This document shows, in pieces, positions 17,684 to 24,643 of a stretch of 47,049 bases of DNA. The notes beneath the pieces were generated by a model. That model was not told where the DNA came from and did no database searches. It saw only the letters and a list, made by a program, of their open reading frames with translations. Positions within the stretch are counted from its first letter, which is position 1. Each line of letters begins with the position of its first letter. The stretch comes from Abditibacteriaceae bacterium (GTDB lineage: Bacteria > Armatimonadota > Abditibacteriia > Abditibacteriales > Abditibacteriaceae): positions 1-47,049 of the forward strand of contig JAFAZH010000027.1 of the NCBI GenBank assembly GCA_019239895.1, written 5' to 3'. The position numbers and the translations under genes were made by a program.

Positions 17684-17715
17684 AAAGAGGACAGCAAATG
17701 ATTGCTGTCCTCTTT
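17684..17715. terminator. 14-bp hairpin terminator between convergent genes
   Basis: Perfect arms AAAGAGGACAGCAA (17684-17697) and TTGCTGTCCTCTTT (17702-17715) with a 4-base loop, A and T rich at the edges. It lies between the sigma factor gene and the convergent small gene at 17735, so it serves both. Confidence 0.9.
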
Positions 17716-17734
17716 TGGCAAGCCAGTAGCGGCA

Positions 17735-18022
17735 TTAGCCAGCCTTGGCGCTGTCTTGCTGCTTCTTGAGAGCCGCCGCGATCTTCTTGTCCTTATCTTC
17801 TTTGGACAACTTATCAAAAGCACCGGGGCAGCCGCCACAGCAGAACCAGACTTTATAGTTGCCGACCGTCTTGGTGCCTGCGCCATCGCCTTTAACCGCT
17901 TCTAAGGTTATCGGGCAAACATGCACTTCGGTTGGCTTAACTTCTTGCTTGGCCTCTTCCGCCAGAGCCAGACCAGTCAGGATGGCCGCCGCAGCGGTCA
18001 GTGACAAAAATTTCTTCAGCAT
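17735..18022 (-). CDS. Small exported Cys-rich (YHS/TRASH-like) protein
   Basis: A 95-residue protein with signal peptide (cleavage after ALA, residue 21). The mature part has CPIT (Cys36) and, after a beta-hairpin, YKVWFCCGGCPGAFDK with Cys61, Cys62 and Cys65. This layout (Cys, then FCC-x-x-C in a Tyr/Phe-rich strand) is that of periplasmic YHS/TRASH-like metal-binding domains. It may bind Cu, Zn or another heavy metal. The C-terminus is Lys-rich and helical. A strong ribosome site AGGAGG lies 7 bp before ATG 18022. The Lys-rich tail and single domain suggest a carrier or scavenger, but no partner is encoded nearby. Confidence 0.8.
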   Translation of the reverse strand: MLKKFLSLTAAAAILTGLALAEEAKQEVKPTEVHVCPITLEAVKGDGAGTKTVGNYKVWFCCGGCPGAFDKLSKEDKDKKIAAALKKQQDSAKAG

Positions 18023-18117
18023 TCCGTTCCTCCTTGGGGATACAACAAACAGTACCTACTACTATACCTGATTTAGACGGCCAAATGCCTGATTTGTTGC
18101 ATTCAGCAGGTTATTAG

Positions 18118-18390
18118 AGTTAGCAGGAAGACAGGGATTAAGGAGAGCAGGAAGAAAGTTAGCTAACCCAAGTTGCTATCTATGGCGGTTGTCATTTCGA
18201 GCGCAGCGACGAGAAGAGCGGAGCCGAGAAATCTTGCTGTTAGAATGACTATAACTTTTAAGATTCCTCGACTGCGCTTTGCTCCGCTCGGAATGACCTC
18301 ACTCTACCTAAGGAGCAACCTGAGTTAGTTATGTCCCTTTGAGATAACTTCTATTCTTGCCTTCCTGTGCTTCCAGCTTTCCTGCTAAAA
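18118..18390. repeat. Split copy of TAGCAGGAAGACAGGGA element
   Basis: Left arm 18118-18158 (AGTTAGCAGGAAGACAGGGA...) and right arm 18354-18390 (..TTCCAGCTTTCCTGCTAAAA) are imperfect inverted partners and match the intact copy at 15035-15211 in layout and core words. Another element (18191-18297) sits inside the enlarged spacer. The right end touches the stop codon of the PhyH-type gene (18391-18393). Together the two elements fill most of the 368-bp gap; nothing else is seen in it. Confidence 0.75.
18191..18297. repeat. GTCATTTCGAGCGCAGCGA element nested in another repeat
   Basis: Imperfect inverted arms: left from 18191 (GTCATTTCGAGCGCAGCGAC...), right 18260-18297 (..CTCCGCTCGGAATGAC). The ends GTCATT / AATGAC and the core GAGCGCAGCGA tie it to the GTCATG family at 7627, 27954 and 42879. 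It lies wholly within the spacer of the element at 18118-18390. Confidence 0.75.
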
Positions 18391-19260
18391 TCAAGAACTT
18401 TTATACAGGTCATCAGTATCAGCGTTTCGCACAGTATCCTGCTTCAGTTGCCCATTAAGCCATACCTTAAGCGGTTCGTCTTCAGGCTTGGGCAGATAGT
18501 AACCGCACTGTGTGATTGTATCCCCCAATAATTGGCGGCGCGTGGGGTCGAAGCGTTGCAGGATTTCCTCTGGCATGGTCACATAATCAATGGGTCGTAG
18601 CCAACGGCGGTTATAGCCAAAGTAGAGCACCTTGCGCGGGTGCCCACTATAATTTGGCCCTACTGAATGGTAGGTGCGATGCTGAAACAGCACTGCATCA
18701 CCCGGTAGGGCATTAACTTCAAAGACTTTATCTTCCGGCACTTCCCCATCGGCACCACGCTCAAGCTGTGTCCCTTTATGGCTGCCGGGCACCACCAACA
18801 AGGCACCACTACCGGGCTTTGAAACATCCGACAGGAAGTAGCCAAACTTCATCGAAATGATGCGGCCATCATAAGCTATGGCGTGTGGAGAATCCGGGTG
18901 CCAGCCGATAGCCTTAAAGGTCTTCGGCGTATCACCCGGCACTGGAGGCCGTACAATCAGGTGCGAAGTGCTGAGTTGAATATCGCCGCCCATTAAATCC
19001 AGCACGAGGGGAAACGTCTGCGGATAATCCAATAACTCCCAAAAGGCGTCATGCTCCACAATAGCATTGCGCACTTCGAGCGTATCCTTGTCACTCAGGC
19101 CGCGCTCGCTTCGCTTATGCGCTTCCACTTCCTGAGCCGCTGCGGTGATGCGCTCTAAGATTGACCCGTTCAGCACATTGCGCAGCACCAGGAAGCCTTG
19201 TTCATCAAACTCCTGGCGTTGGTCATCGGTCAGCATAAGAGTTGGGGATGCAGTCACGGT
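18391..19260 (-). CDS. Phytanoyl-CoA dioxygenase (PhyH) family protein
   Basis: Fe(II)/2-oxoglutarate-dependent oxygenase fold. From GTG 19260 it has 289 residues; the metal triad is visible as His120-x-Asp122 (GWHPDSPH) and His197 (RTYHSVG), with Arg208 (HPRKVLYFG) as the likely 2-oxoglutarate ligand. I chose GTG 19260 because GGAGAGAAG lies 7 bp before it, although the frame is open to another GTG at 19275. The substrate is unknown; the many bacterial PhyH proteins act on varied small molecules. The upstream glycosidase gene ends 20 bp before the start, so it is the last gene of the polysaccharide operon, which points to a role in sugar or plant-compound metabolism (inference). Confidence 0.88.
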   Translation of the reverse strand, partial: TVTASPTLMLTDDQRQEFDEQGFLVLRNVLNGSILERITAAAQEVEAHKRSERGLSDKDTLEVRNAIVEHDAFWELLDYPQTFPLVLDLMGGDIQLSTSHLIVRPPVPGDTPKTFKAIGWHPDSPHAIAYDGRIISMKFGYFLSDVSKPGSGALLVVPGSHKGTQLERGADGEVPEDKVFEVNALPGDAVLFQHRTYHSVGPNYSGHPRKVLYFGYNRRWLRPIDYVTMPEEILQRFDPTRRQLLGDTITQCGYYLPKPEDEPLKVWLNGQLKQDTVRNADTDDLYKSS

Positions 19261-19280
19261 TAGTCTTCTCTCCACAAAGT

Positions 19281-21632
19281 TTAACGTTTACCCAGTCGTT
19301 GCGACACAATGGCGTAAGGTGGCAAGGTAAGAGGCGACATGCCAACTTTATGAACCTCTTGATTGGTGTAGTTCAGCCATAACAATTCATTGGGCGCGCA
19401 CAGAGTTACGAAAGTATTATCTTCCTCTCCATCGGCAGCAACCATTGCACGGCTTTGACCGGAAAGTTCTGGGGACGAGGCCAGAGTGCGCGCCAGAAAG
19501 CTACGGTATTCTGGACTGTTGCCCGTGCCAGAGAAAGCCACCACGCGGCCTTTGCCATGATTGGCGTTAGCACCTAAGAGAACGTCATGCACGCTCTCAT
19601 CACCTTCCACCGTGCGTAAACGGCCCATGCCATCGGGATAAAGCAAGAGGCCGCCGTGCTGCACCCAGTTGTTGATATTGCGCCAGGCGCTGGCTTCGGC
19701 CACGTTGCCATGCAAAAGAATTAACGCCTTGATATTCCTGAGACCACCATCAGCGATTTGCTCATCGCTCATGTAGTCAAAATCAAAGCGGTCGCGTAAG
19801 GGCTGCACGTAAGGCAAGAAATCGTTGCCGTTGAGCTTGATGTAAGTTTGTGGATAGTAAACGGCGATCTGCACAATCGGGCGGCGTTGTTGGAACTGGG
19901 AACCGTAGCGCACAAAGTTGTCGCGGGCGGCGTCGGTGGCATAAAGATTCGGATAGTAATAGTGCAGACCGCGTGCGCCGGAAGCCGTCGCATTGTAGAT
20001 GCGCGCAATCACACCATTGGGGTTAACATCTCCGGCGGGTTCAAAGCTAAAATAAGCTCCATATTGCCGCCCGGCAGCAGCGACCCAGCGCGTGAGAGAA
20101 AAGTTGTTGCGATAATCACTACCTTCGTTGGTAATCCGCACGCCGCCCCCGACTTCCGCCGCGATTTTGCACTGTTGCCCGAAATTCGCGCCATGTTCTG
20201 GCGGGGCATGGCCACCCGTGCAAAGATAGATATCACCTTTTGGAAAGTATTGGCGTGTGGTATGCATCCAGAAGCTTGCCCAGTCGTTCATCGAGCCGAT
20301 ATACCAATCTACAAAATCTAACCAGGCACGGTCACTGGGCGCATCTTTGCGGAGAAAGGGGCGCACCGCCCCGATACTTATAATCGTGTCGGCCTGTGTG
20401 CCCCATGCGGCGCGGAGATTTTGCGTATTGCCATACTTGTGGGTGAGCCATTGTTGAAAACTTTGCACTGCATAAGGATCACCAGCCCAGAAACCAGGAT
20501 GGGCGTGATAGTCGCCATGCGCGCCCGCCGTCCAGCCTGTGCCCTCGGTAGCCACATAAATAGCCTCGCCATAATTGCCCGTTATGCCCAGCAGAATAGA
20601 TTCAATGACACCTGTCTTTCGATAGTGCTCGCAAAAGGCTTGAATAAAACGAGCGACATGGCCGCGCAGAGCGGGATTCCACAACGACTGCACATCGGAT
20701 TCTTGCCCATGTTCCAGACACACATAACCCTGTGAGCCTGGCTGTTTGTAATACCAATCGGGCAAGCTGTAAGCCGAGCCAATAATTAGAAATGGCACCC
20801 ATTTGAGGTGGTGGCGCTGATAAACCTGCACGAATTTATCGTAAACGCTCCAGTCATAGTGCCCTGGCTGTGGTTCACAGAGATTCCAGCGCACATAACC
20901 TTCATGACTGGTAACACCCAGTGATTGCAAGGCCGGAACAGACGCTTCGAGGGCACGCGACTGTGGCCCGGCATCACTCACCTGTGCTGGATCAAAGCCG
21001 CCTACAATGAGCTGTCCCTTATTCCCAATTTTAACGAGGGGCTTTACGTCCACCGGTTGCACGCGATTAAGCTGATCCCAGTTAAGGGGGCGAGTAGAGG
21101 CCAGGTGTAGAGAACGAATAAAAAGACGGGTGCCCGCTAAACGGAAGTCGGCTCCCAGGTTTTGCCGATGGGTAAAGCGGGGATTTTGCAGCAGGAAGGC
21201 TGCTGTTTTCCACTGTCCCGTGCCCATTGCCCAGCCACCCGCTTGGTCTTCGGCGGGTTGGTAGCGATCAACGAGAGCATCCCCTTTGTTGCTATCGTAG
21301 TGCAGGGTGAGAATGCCACCCAGGGCCTCATCGAAATAGTCCACCACCAGATATACTGGCCCCTGCATACCGTTAGCGCGGTCATCATCTAAGGCGAAGT
21401 ATAAAAACTGCGAAGCCGGTGTCGTGCCCGTTTGGTTCGCCAGGCAGCGTTGCCCACCGCGCATCTCAAAACGTGTAACGCCATCCGCTCCATCCAGATG
21501 ATGAATGCCTTGATCTTCTACTCCCGTAGCCGTAACGCGCCACGCGGCATCCGTCAACGGCTGCGCTGCCTGGGCAGAGCCAGATGACAGAATAGTTAAG
21601 ACAAACCAGCAAAGAAAAATAAAGCGATTCAT
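19281..21632 (-). CDS. Exported GH42-like (clan GH-A) glycoside hydrolase
   Basis: A 783-residue exported enzyme, probably a beta-galactosidase-type glycosidase. The start ATG 21632 gives a clean signal peptide (MNRFIFLCWFV ... AQA) and follows GGTGAGGG; longer in-frame starts lack one. Residues ~25-200 form a beta-rich domain. The TIM barrel follows, with the early block VRWNLCEPQPGHYDWSVYD and GNYGEAIYV, whose Glu356 is the candidate acid/base. Candidate nucleophiles are in TNEGSDY or FSFEPAG. The C-terminal ~200 residues include a glutamine-amidotransferase-like Rossmann part (ALILLHGN..., GGLLLYPDG), typical of GH42 enzymes. The family assignment is by pattern only. It is followed by the PhyH gene and preceded by the GH172-type gene. 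Confidence 0.8.
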   Translation of the reverse strand: MNRFIFLCWFVLTILSSGSAQAAQPLTDAAWRVTATGVEDQGIHHLDGADGVTRFEMRGGQRCLANQTGTTPASQFLYFALDDDRANGMQGPVYLVVDYFDEALGGILTLHYDSNKGDALVDRYQPAEDQAGGWAMGTGQWKTAAFLLQNPRFTHRQNLGADFRLAGTRLFIRSLHLASTRPLNWDQLNRVQPVDVKPLVKIGNKGQLIVGGFDPAQVSDAGPQSRALEASVPALQSLGVTSHEGYVRWNLCEPQPGHYDWSVYDKFVQVYQRHHLKWVPFLIIGSAYSLPDWYYKQPGSQGYVCLEHGQESDVQSLWNPALRGHVARFIQAFCEHYRKTGVIESILLGITGNYGEAIYVATEGTGWTAGAHGDYHAHPGFWAGDPYAVQSFQQWLTHKYGNTQNLRAAWGTQADTIISIGAVRPFLRKDAPSDRAWLDFVDWYIGSMNDWASFWMHTTRQYFPKGDIYLCTGGHAPPEHGANFGQQCKIAAEVGGGVRITNEGSDYRNNFSLTRWVAAAGRQYGAYFSFEPAGDVNPNGVIARIYNATASGARGLHYYYPNLYATDAARDNFVRYGSQFQQRRPIVQIAVYYPQTYIKLNGNDFLPYVQPLRDRFDFDYMSDEQIADGGLRNIKALILLHGNVAEASAWRNINNWVQHGGLLLYPDGMGRLRTVEGDESVHDVLLGANANHGKGRVVAFSGTGNSPEYRSFLARTLASSPELSGQSRAMVAADGEEDNTFVTLCAPNELLWLNYTNQEVHKVGMSPLTLPPYAIVSQRLGKR

Positions 21633-21666
21633 GATTTGGCCCTCACCCATACTCATGTCTTCTTTA

Positions 21667-21818
21667 TCAACACAAAGGAAGCACAAAGAACACAGAGTTT
21701 GAAGAGAGAAGATCGAGAATAGAGAATCGCTATTGCAAATGATTACTACTATCTTCGATCCTCTATGCTCGATCCTCTTTTTGTGTTCTTTGTGCCGCCT
21801 TTGTGTCCTTTGTGTTGA
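21667..21818. repeat. Paired inverted element, CAACACAAAGG family
   Basis: Arms 21667-21694 (TCAACACAAAGGAAGCACAA...) and 21781-21818 (..TTTGTGTCCTTTGTGTTGA) pair as inverted repeats, the right one 10 bases longer by an internal duplication of CACAAAGG. The spacer contains a second imperfect palindrome of GATCGAGAATAGAG / CTCTATGCTCGATC type, so two repeat families are nested. It ends 6 bp before the stop codon of the GH172-type gene. Confidence 0.8.
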
Positions 21819-21824
21819 AATGAA

Positions 21825-23333
21825 TTATCGTGGTTTCAGCACAAAAGCGTCTATGCCAGCAAAGTAACCTGTTGAACGCGGGTCTTTACCAATAATTTTC
21901 ATTGTCAGCTTATTGTTGCCCTGTTTTAACGTCACGTTGTTAATGGCGACGGGGCCGGAAGGCACGACATTGGGATCGTAGAGATTGACCAGAGGTAATA
22001 TCTCGCGGCCATCCTGGAAAATAGCAACGTTGCCGTAATCACGCGCTTTGGTGAAGTAGGCGGTAATGTCATAGGTGCCATCAGCAGGCGCGGGAAGATT
22101 AAAGTTAAGGGTATCGCCAACTTTGGTTGGGTTCCAGAAGAGTTGCTGTTCGCCGCTCCAGTGGCCATTGAAACTGCCCATCTCCTGCACCATAACCGGG
22201 CCATTGCTGGACTGTGCTGCGCCCAGGAAAGATTCCGCTTCAACAGCCCCCTGATATTTAAATGGTGGCGGCGGTGTATAAGGCAGGAAGTCGTCTGGAT
22301 TGGTGGGCAGGGGTGGGTAGGGCGCGTGTGGTTCACTTTGGTAAAAGTAGGCGACACTCGAATAATCGGCCTCATGGTCGTTGGCATGGCCATGCTCAAT
22401 CGTCACCTGAATATGCTTGTGAAATGGCATGGCGTCTTCGATATGCCACCGATAGGCACTCACACGGCCTCGTTGCGTGTCGAGTATAGTCACGCCATGA
22501 TACGGCGCTGAATATAGTCCTCGATCAAAATACCAACCACTGGAGAAGTAGTCTTCCGTTCCCGTGCCATTGACGGCAAAGCGGCCATCCACGTAAATCA
22601 TTTCATCGCCTTCGAGAAAGCCGAAATCACGGCCCCGACGATTTTGCATGAAGAGCGCGGTGCCGACAAAATGACCATCGCCAGTCGCATCTAAAATCGT
22701 GTAGTTCTGATGAGGCCGCGTCGGGTTCTCGCGCCGCCACTGGGCGTGGAAGTGCTTCAAGTTCTTGGGCAGGCTTTTGTAAGCGGTGTAATCAATGTTG
22801 TAGTAGAACGCATCAATGCGCCGCTTGCTGAGGTTGGTGAGCGTCCAGTGCGCCGACTTATGAAAGGGCATCGGCCAGTAGCAGTTATAGCCGCCACTCA
22901 TTTCATTGAGCGGCAGAGACGTGTAATCTTTCTGCTCGCCAAAACCGACGCCGAAAAAGTCGCCCACCGGCACTTCCACGCTGGGGGTTGGCTCATTATC
23001 CCAATACATCCGCAAGATAGCCTGGCGATGAATGGTCATCTCGGAACGCGGTGCAATCGTCACCCAGAAACGATGCACAATGCCAGCGCCTTTATGATCG
23101 AAAAGGGGAATCGTCTGGCCCGGCTCAACGGCTCGCATATCCGCATTGCCACCCTTGCGATCCCAACTTCCCTCGTGCATCGTCTCGCCTTGGTGCGGCA
23201 ACATCAGGCCCGACAAGGGACTGGTCAACTCAGCCACTGGATTGCGAATTTGCGCGTGAGCCACTGGCATGAAGCGGGTGGCTAAAAGGCTCCAAGCCAG
23301 CAAGAATGCGCCTAATTGGTATCTAAACGGCAT
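21825..23333 (-). CDS. Exported GH172 (DUF2961) glycosidase with CBM-like domain
   Basis: A 502-residue exported protein. ATG 23333 gives the signal peptide (MPFRYQLGAFLLAW ... AHA, cleavage near residue 27) and has GGAG 8 bp upstream. The first ~365 residues match DUF2961, now GH172, whose known members act on fructofuranosides or arabinofuranosides. Landmarks are GGNADM, VPVGDFFGVGFG, GGYNCYWPMPF, FLEGDEMIYVDG and NGTGTEDYFSSGWYF. Candidate catalytic carboxylates are Glu241, Glu244 and Glu260. After a Pro-rich linker (PPPP) a beta-sandwich of ~140 residues (VEAESF ... GIDAFVLKPR) resembles CBM6/CBM35 modules. It lies between the WD40 and GH42-like genes. The scar at 24458-24616 preserves the start of a lost paralogue. 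Confidence 0.9.
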   Translation of the reverse strand: MPFRYQLGAFLLAWSLLATRFMPVAHAQIRNPVAELTSPLSGLMLPHQGETMHEGSWDRKGGNADMRAVEPGQTIPLFDHKGAGIVHRFWVTIAPRSEMTIHRQAILRMYWDNEPTPSVEVPVGDFFGVGFGEQKDYTSLPLNEMSGGYNCYWPMPFHKSAHWTLTNLSKRRIDAFYYNIDYTAYKSLPKNLKHFHAQWRRENPTRPHQNYTILDATGDGHFVGTALFMQNRRGRDFGFLEGDEMIYVDGRFAVNGTGTEDYFSSGWYFDRGLYSAPYHGVTILDTQRGRVSAYRWHIEDAMPFHKHIQVTIEHGHANDHEADYSSVAYFYQSEPHAPYPPLPTNPDDFLPYTPPPPFKYQGAVEAESFLGAAQSSNGPVMVQEMGSFNGHWSGEQQLFWNPTKVGDTLNFNLPAPADGTYDITAYFTKARDYGNVAIFQDGREILPLVNLYDPNVVPSGPVAINNVTLKQGNNKLTMKIIGKDPRSTGYFAGIDAFVLKPR

Positions 23334-23355
23334 ACAAGCATCTCCTTTAACATGA

Positions 23356-24429
23356 CTATTTAATGCGCCAAAGTTTAGCAGTGCCATCTTCACTGCCACT
23401 GGCGAGAGTTCTTCCATCTGGCGCAAAGGCAACTGCGTAAACTGATCCTTGGTGTCCCTTCAAGATGCGAATGGACTTGTGCTGCTGTAAATCCCACAAT
23501 CTAATGGTATGATCTGCGCTGCCGCTAGCCAGTAATTTCCCATCTGGAGAAAAGGCCAGTGAAAGCACTTGATCTTTATGGCCGGTTAGTTTTCCTCTCC
23601 AATTTCCCGTCTGCAAATCGAATAGATTGATGGTGTTCCAATTCCTTATAGCTATTTGAGTGTTATCATGTGATATGGCAACCGTAGTAGTCTCTTCATC
23701 ATCCCATTGAGGCCAAGCACGCAGCACTTTCCCTGTATGAATATCCCATTGCTGAATAATTTTGTCTTTTAATCCCCTGTTACCTGTCCAAAGGGTCTCC
23801 GCAATAAGTGTTCTGCCATCGGGAGAAAATGCAACAGCACTTATGGCATCAGGTAGTCTACCCAGAGCACGATTAATTATAGGTTTAAGAACACTCGTAG
23901 CGGTATGCTTGTTAATATCCCACAATTTTAGTTCGCTAATACGATTGTCTCCATCCCCAACAGATAAATGTTTAAGACAAGAGATAGTTAGGGACTGCCC
24001 AGCGGGAGAGACAGCAATCCAATCGTTATCGCCTGTAAAGTGCGTATCATGTTTCAGCTTTAAGGGGAACACATCCCATACTTGGGCTGTCCAATAATTA
24101 TCCCGTTTCCCTCGTACTGCGTTCACTAAGGTTTTGTCATCAGATGAGAAACCAACTGATTCCACATCATGTAAACCAGTCTTTATCTCTTTAACCTGTT
24201 GGTCTATTTGAACATTCCAGAAGTGTAATTTCCCATCATCACAACCAGTAACTAATGTTTTTCCATCAGGAGAAAAAGCAACTGACTTCACTTCATCAGG
24301 ATGTCTCAACGTTCGCGGGTGCCACGACATCCGCGCGGCTATGATGGTATATAAAACAAGTGGCACCACCACGAGGCAAGCCAGCTTTGCCCTTCGGTGG
24401 TGCCACTTGTTTAAAGAAAACCGATACAT
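23356..24429 (-). CDS. Membrane-anchored WD40-repeat protein
   Basis: A 357-residue protein made almost entirely of WD40 beta-propeller repeats behind one N-terminal membrane anchor (about residues 14-31). Repeat signatures include VAFSPDGKTLVTGCDDGKLHFW, VAFSPDGRTLIAE, LAFSPDGKLLASGSADHTIRLWD and VAFAPDGRTLASGSEDGTAKLW; I count about six or seven blades, some degenerate in the middle. Such propellers bind partner proteins. The gene is visibly richer in A+T than its glycosidase neighbours and sits between the remnant at 24458-24616 and the GH172 gene, so it looks inserted. A 17-bp inverted repeat (24354-24412) lies in codons 6-25. Confidence 0.9.
   Translation of the reverse strand: MYRFSLNKWHHRRAKLACLVVVPLVLYTIIAARMSWHPRTLRHPDEVKSVAFSPDGKTLVTGCDDGKLHFWNVQIDQQVKEIKTGLHDVESVGFSSDDKTLVNAVRGKRDNYWTAQVWDVFPLKLKHDTHFTGDNDWIAVSPAGQSLTISCLKHLSVGDGDNRISELKLWDINKHTATSVLKPIINRALGRLPDAISAVAFSPDGRTLIAETLWTGNRGLKDKIIQQWDIHTGKVLRAWPQWDDEETTTVAISHDNTQIAIRNWNTINLFDLQTGNWRGKLTGHKDQVLSLAFSPDGKLLASGSADHTIRLWDLQQHKSIRILKGHQGSVYAVAFAPDGRTLASGSEDGTAKLWRIK
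24354..24412. repeat. 17-bp perfect inverted repeat inside the WD40 gene start
   Basis: AAACAAGTGGCACCACC (24354-24370) pairs exactly with 24396-24412, and the spacer contains a smaller stem GGCAA / TTGCC. In the mRNA this would fold the first 25 codons, just after the start at 24429, and could limit translation initiation. It may alternatively be a small repeat that became coding. Confidence 0.8.
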
Positions 24430-24457
24430 TCAATAAATGCACGTAAAAGCAGGAGCC

Positions 24458-24616
24458 TTAGTGGGTTACAATACGGAAGTTGTAAGTGCCAGCTTAATAG
24501 GGGCTGGTCAACTCCGCGACTGGATTACGGCTTTGCGCATGAGCCACTGGCATAAGTTGGCTCTTTAAAAGAGCTATAACTAAAATACTCAACAACCATC
24601 TGCTTGCAACGTTCAT
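24458..24616 (-). pseudogene. Deletion scar: GH172 N-terminus joined to GH78 C-terminus
   Basis: From ATG 24616, preceded by GGAG, the minus strand encodes a 40-residue signal-peptide-like ORF ending at 24494. Its part MPVAHAQSRNPVAELTSP is nearly identical to residues ~22-40 of the intact GH172 protein (MPVAHAQIRNPVAELTSP). After the in-frame stop the same frame reads AGTYNFRIVTH and stops again at 24458. This resembles the last residues of the GH78 protein next door (SGTYNFSVLNATASR), and the DNA CTGGCACTTACAACTT matches CTGGCACTTATAACTT there. The simplest reading is that a paralogous GH172 gene and a paralogous GH78 gene once lay here and a deletion fused their ends. Confidence 0.75.
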
Positions 24617-24643
24617 TGAGATTTTCTCCTGGAGGATCAAGGT

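Noticed and set aside
22710..23285. 191-residue plus-strand frame opposite the GH172 gene
   Set aside because: Antisense to conserved GH172 motifs; no features of its own.
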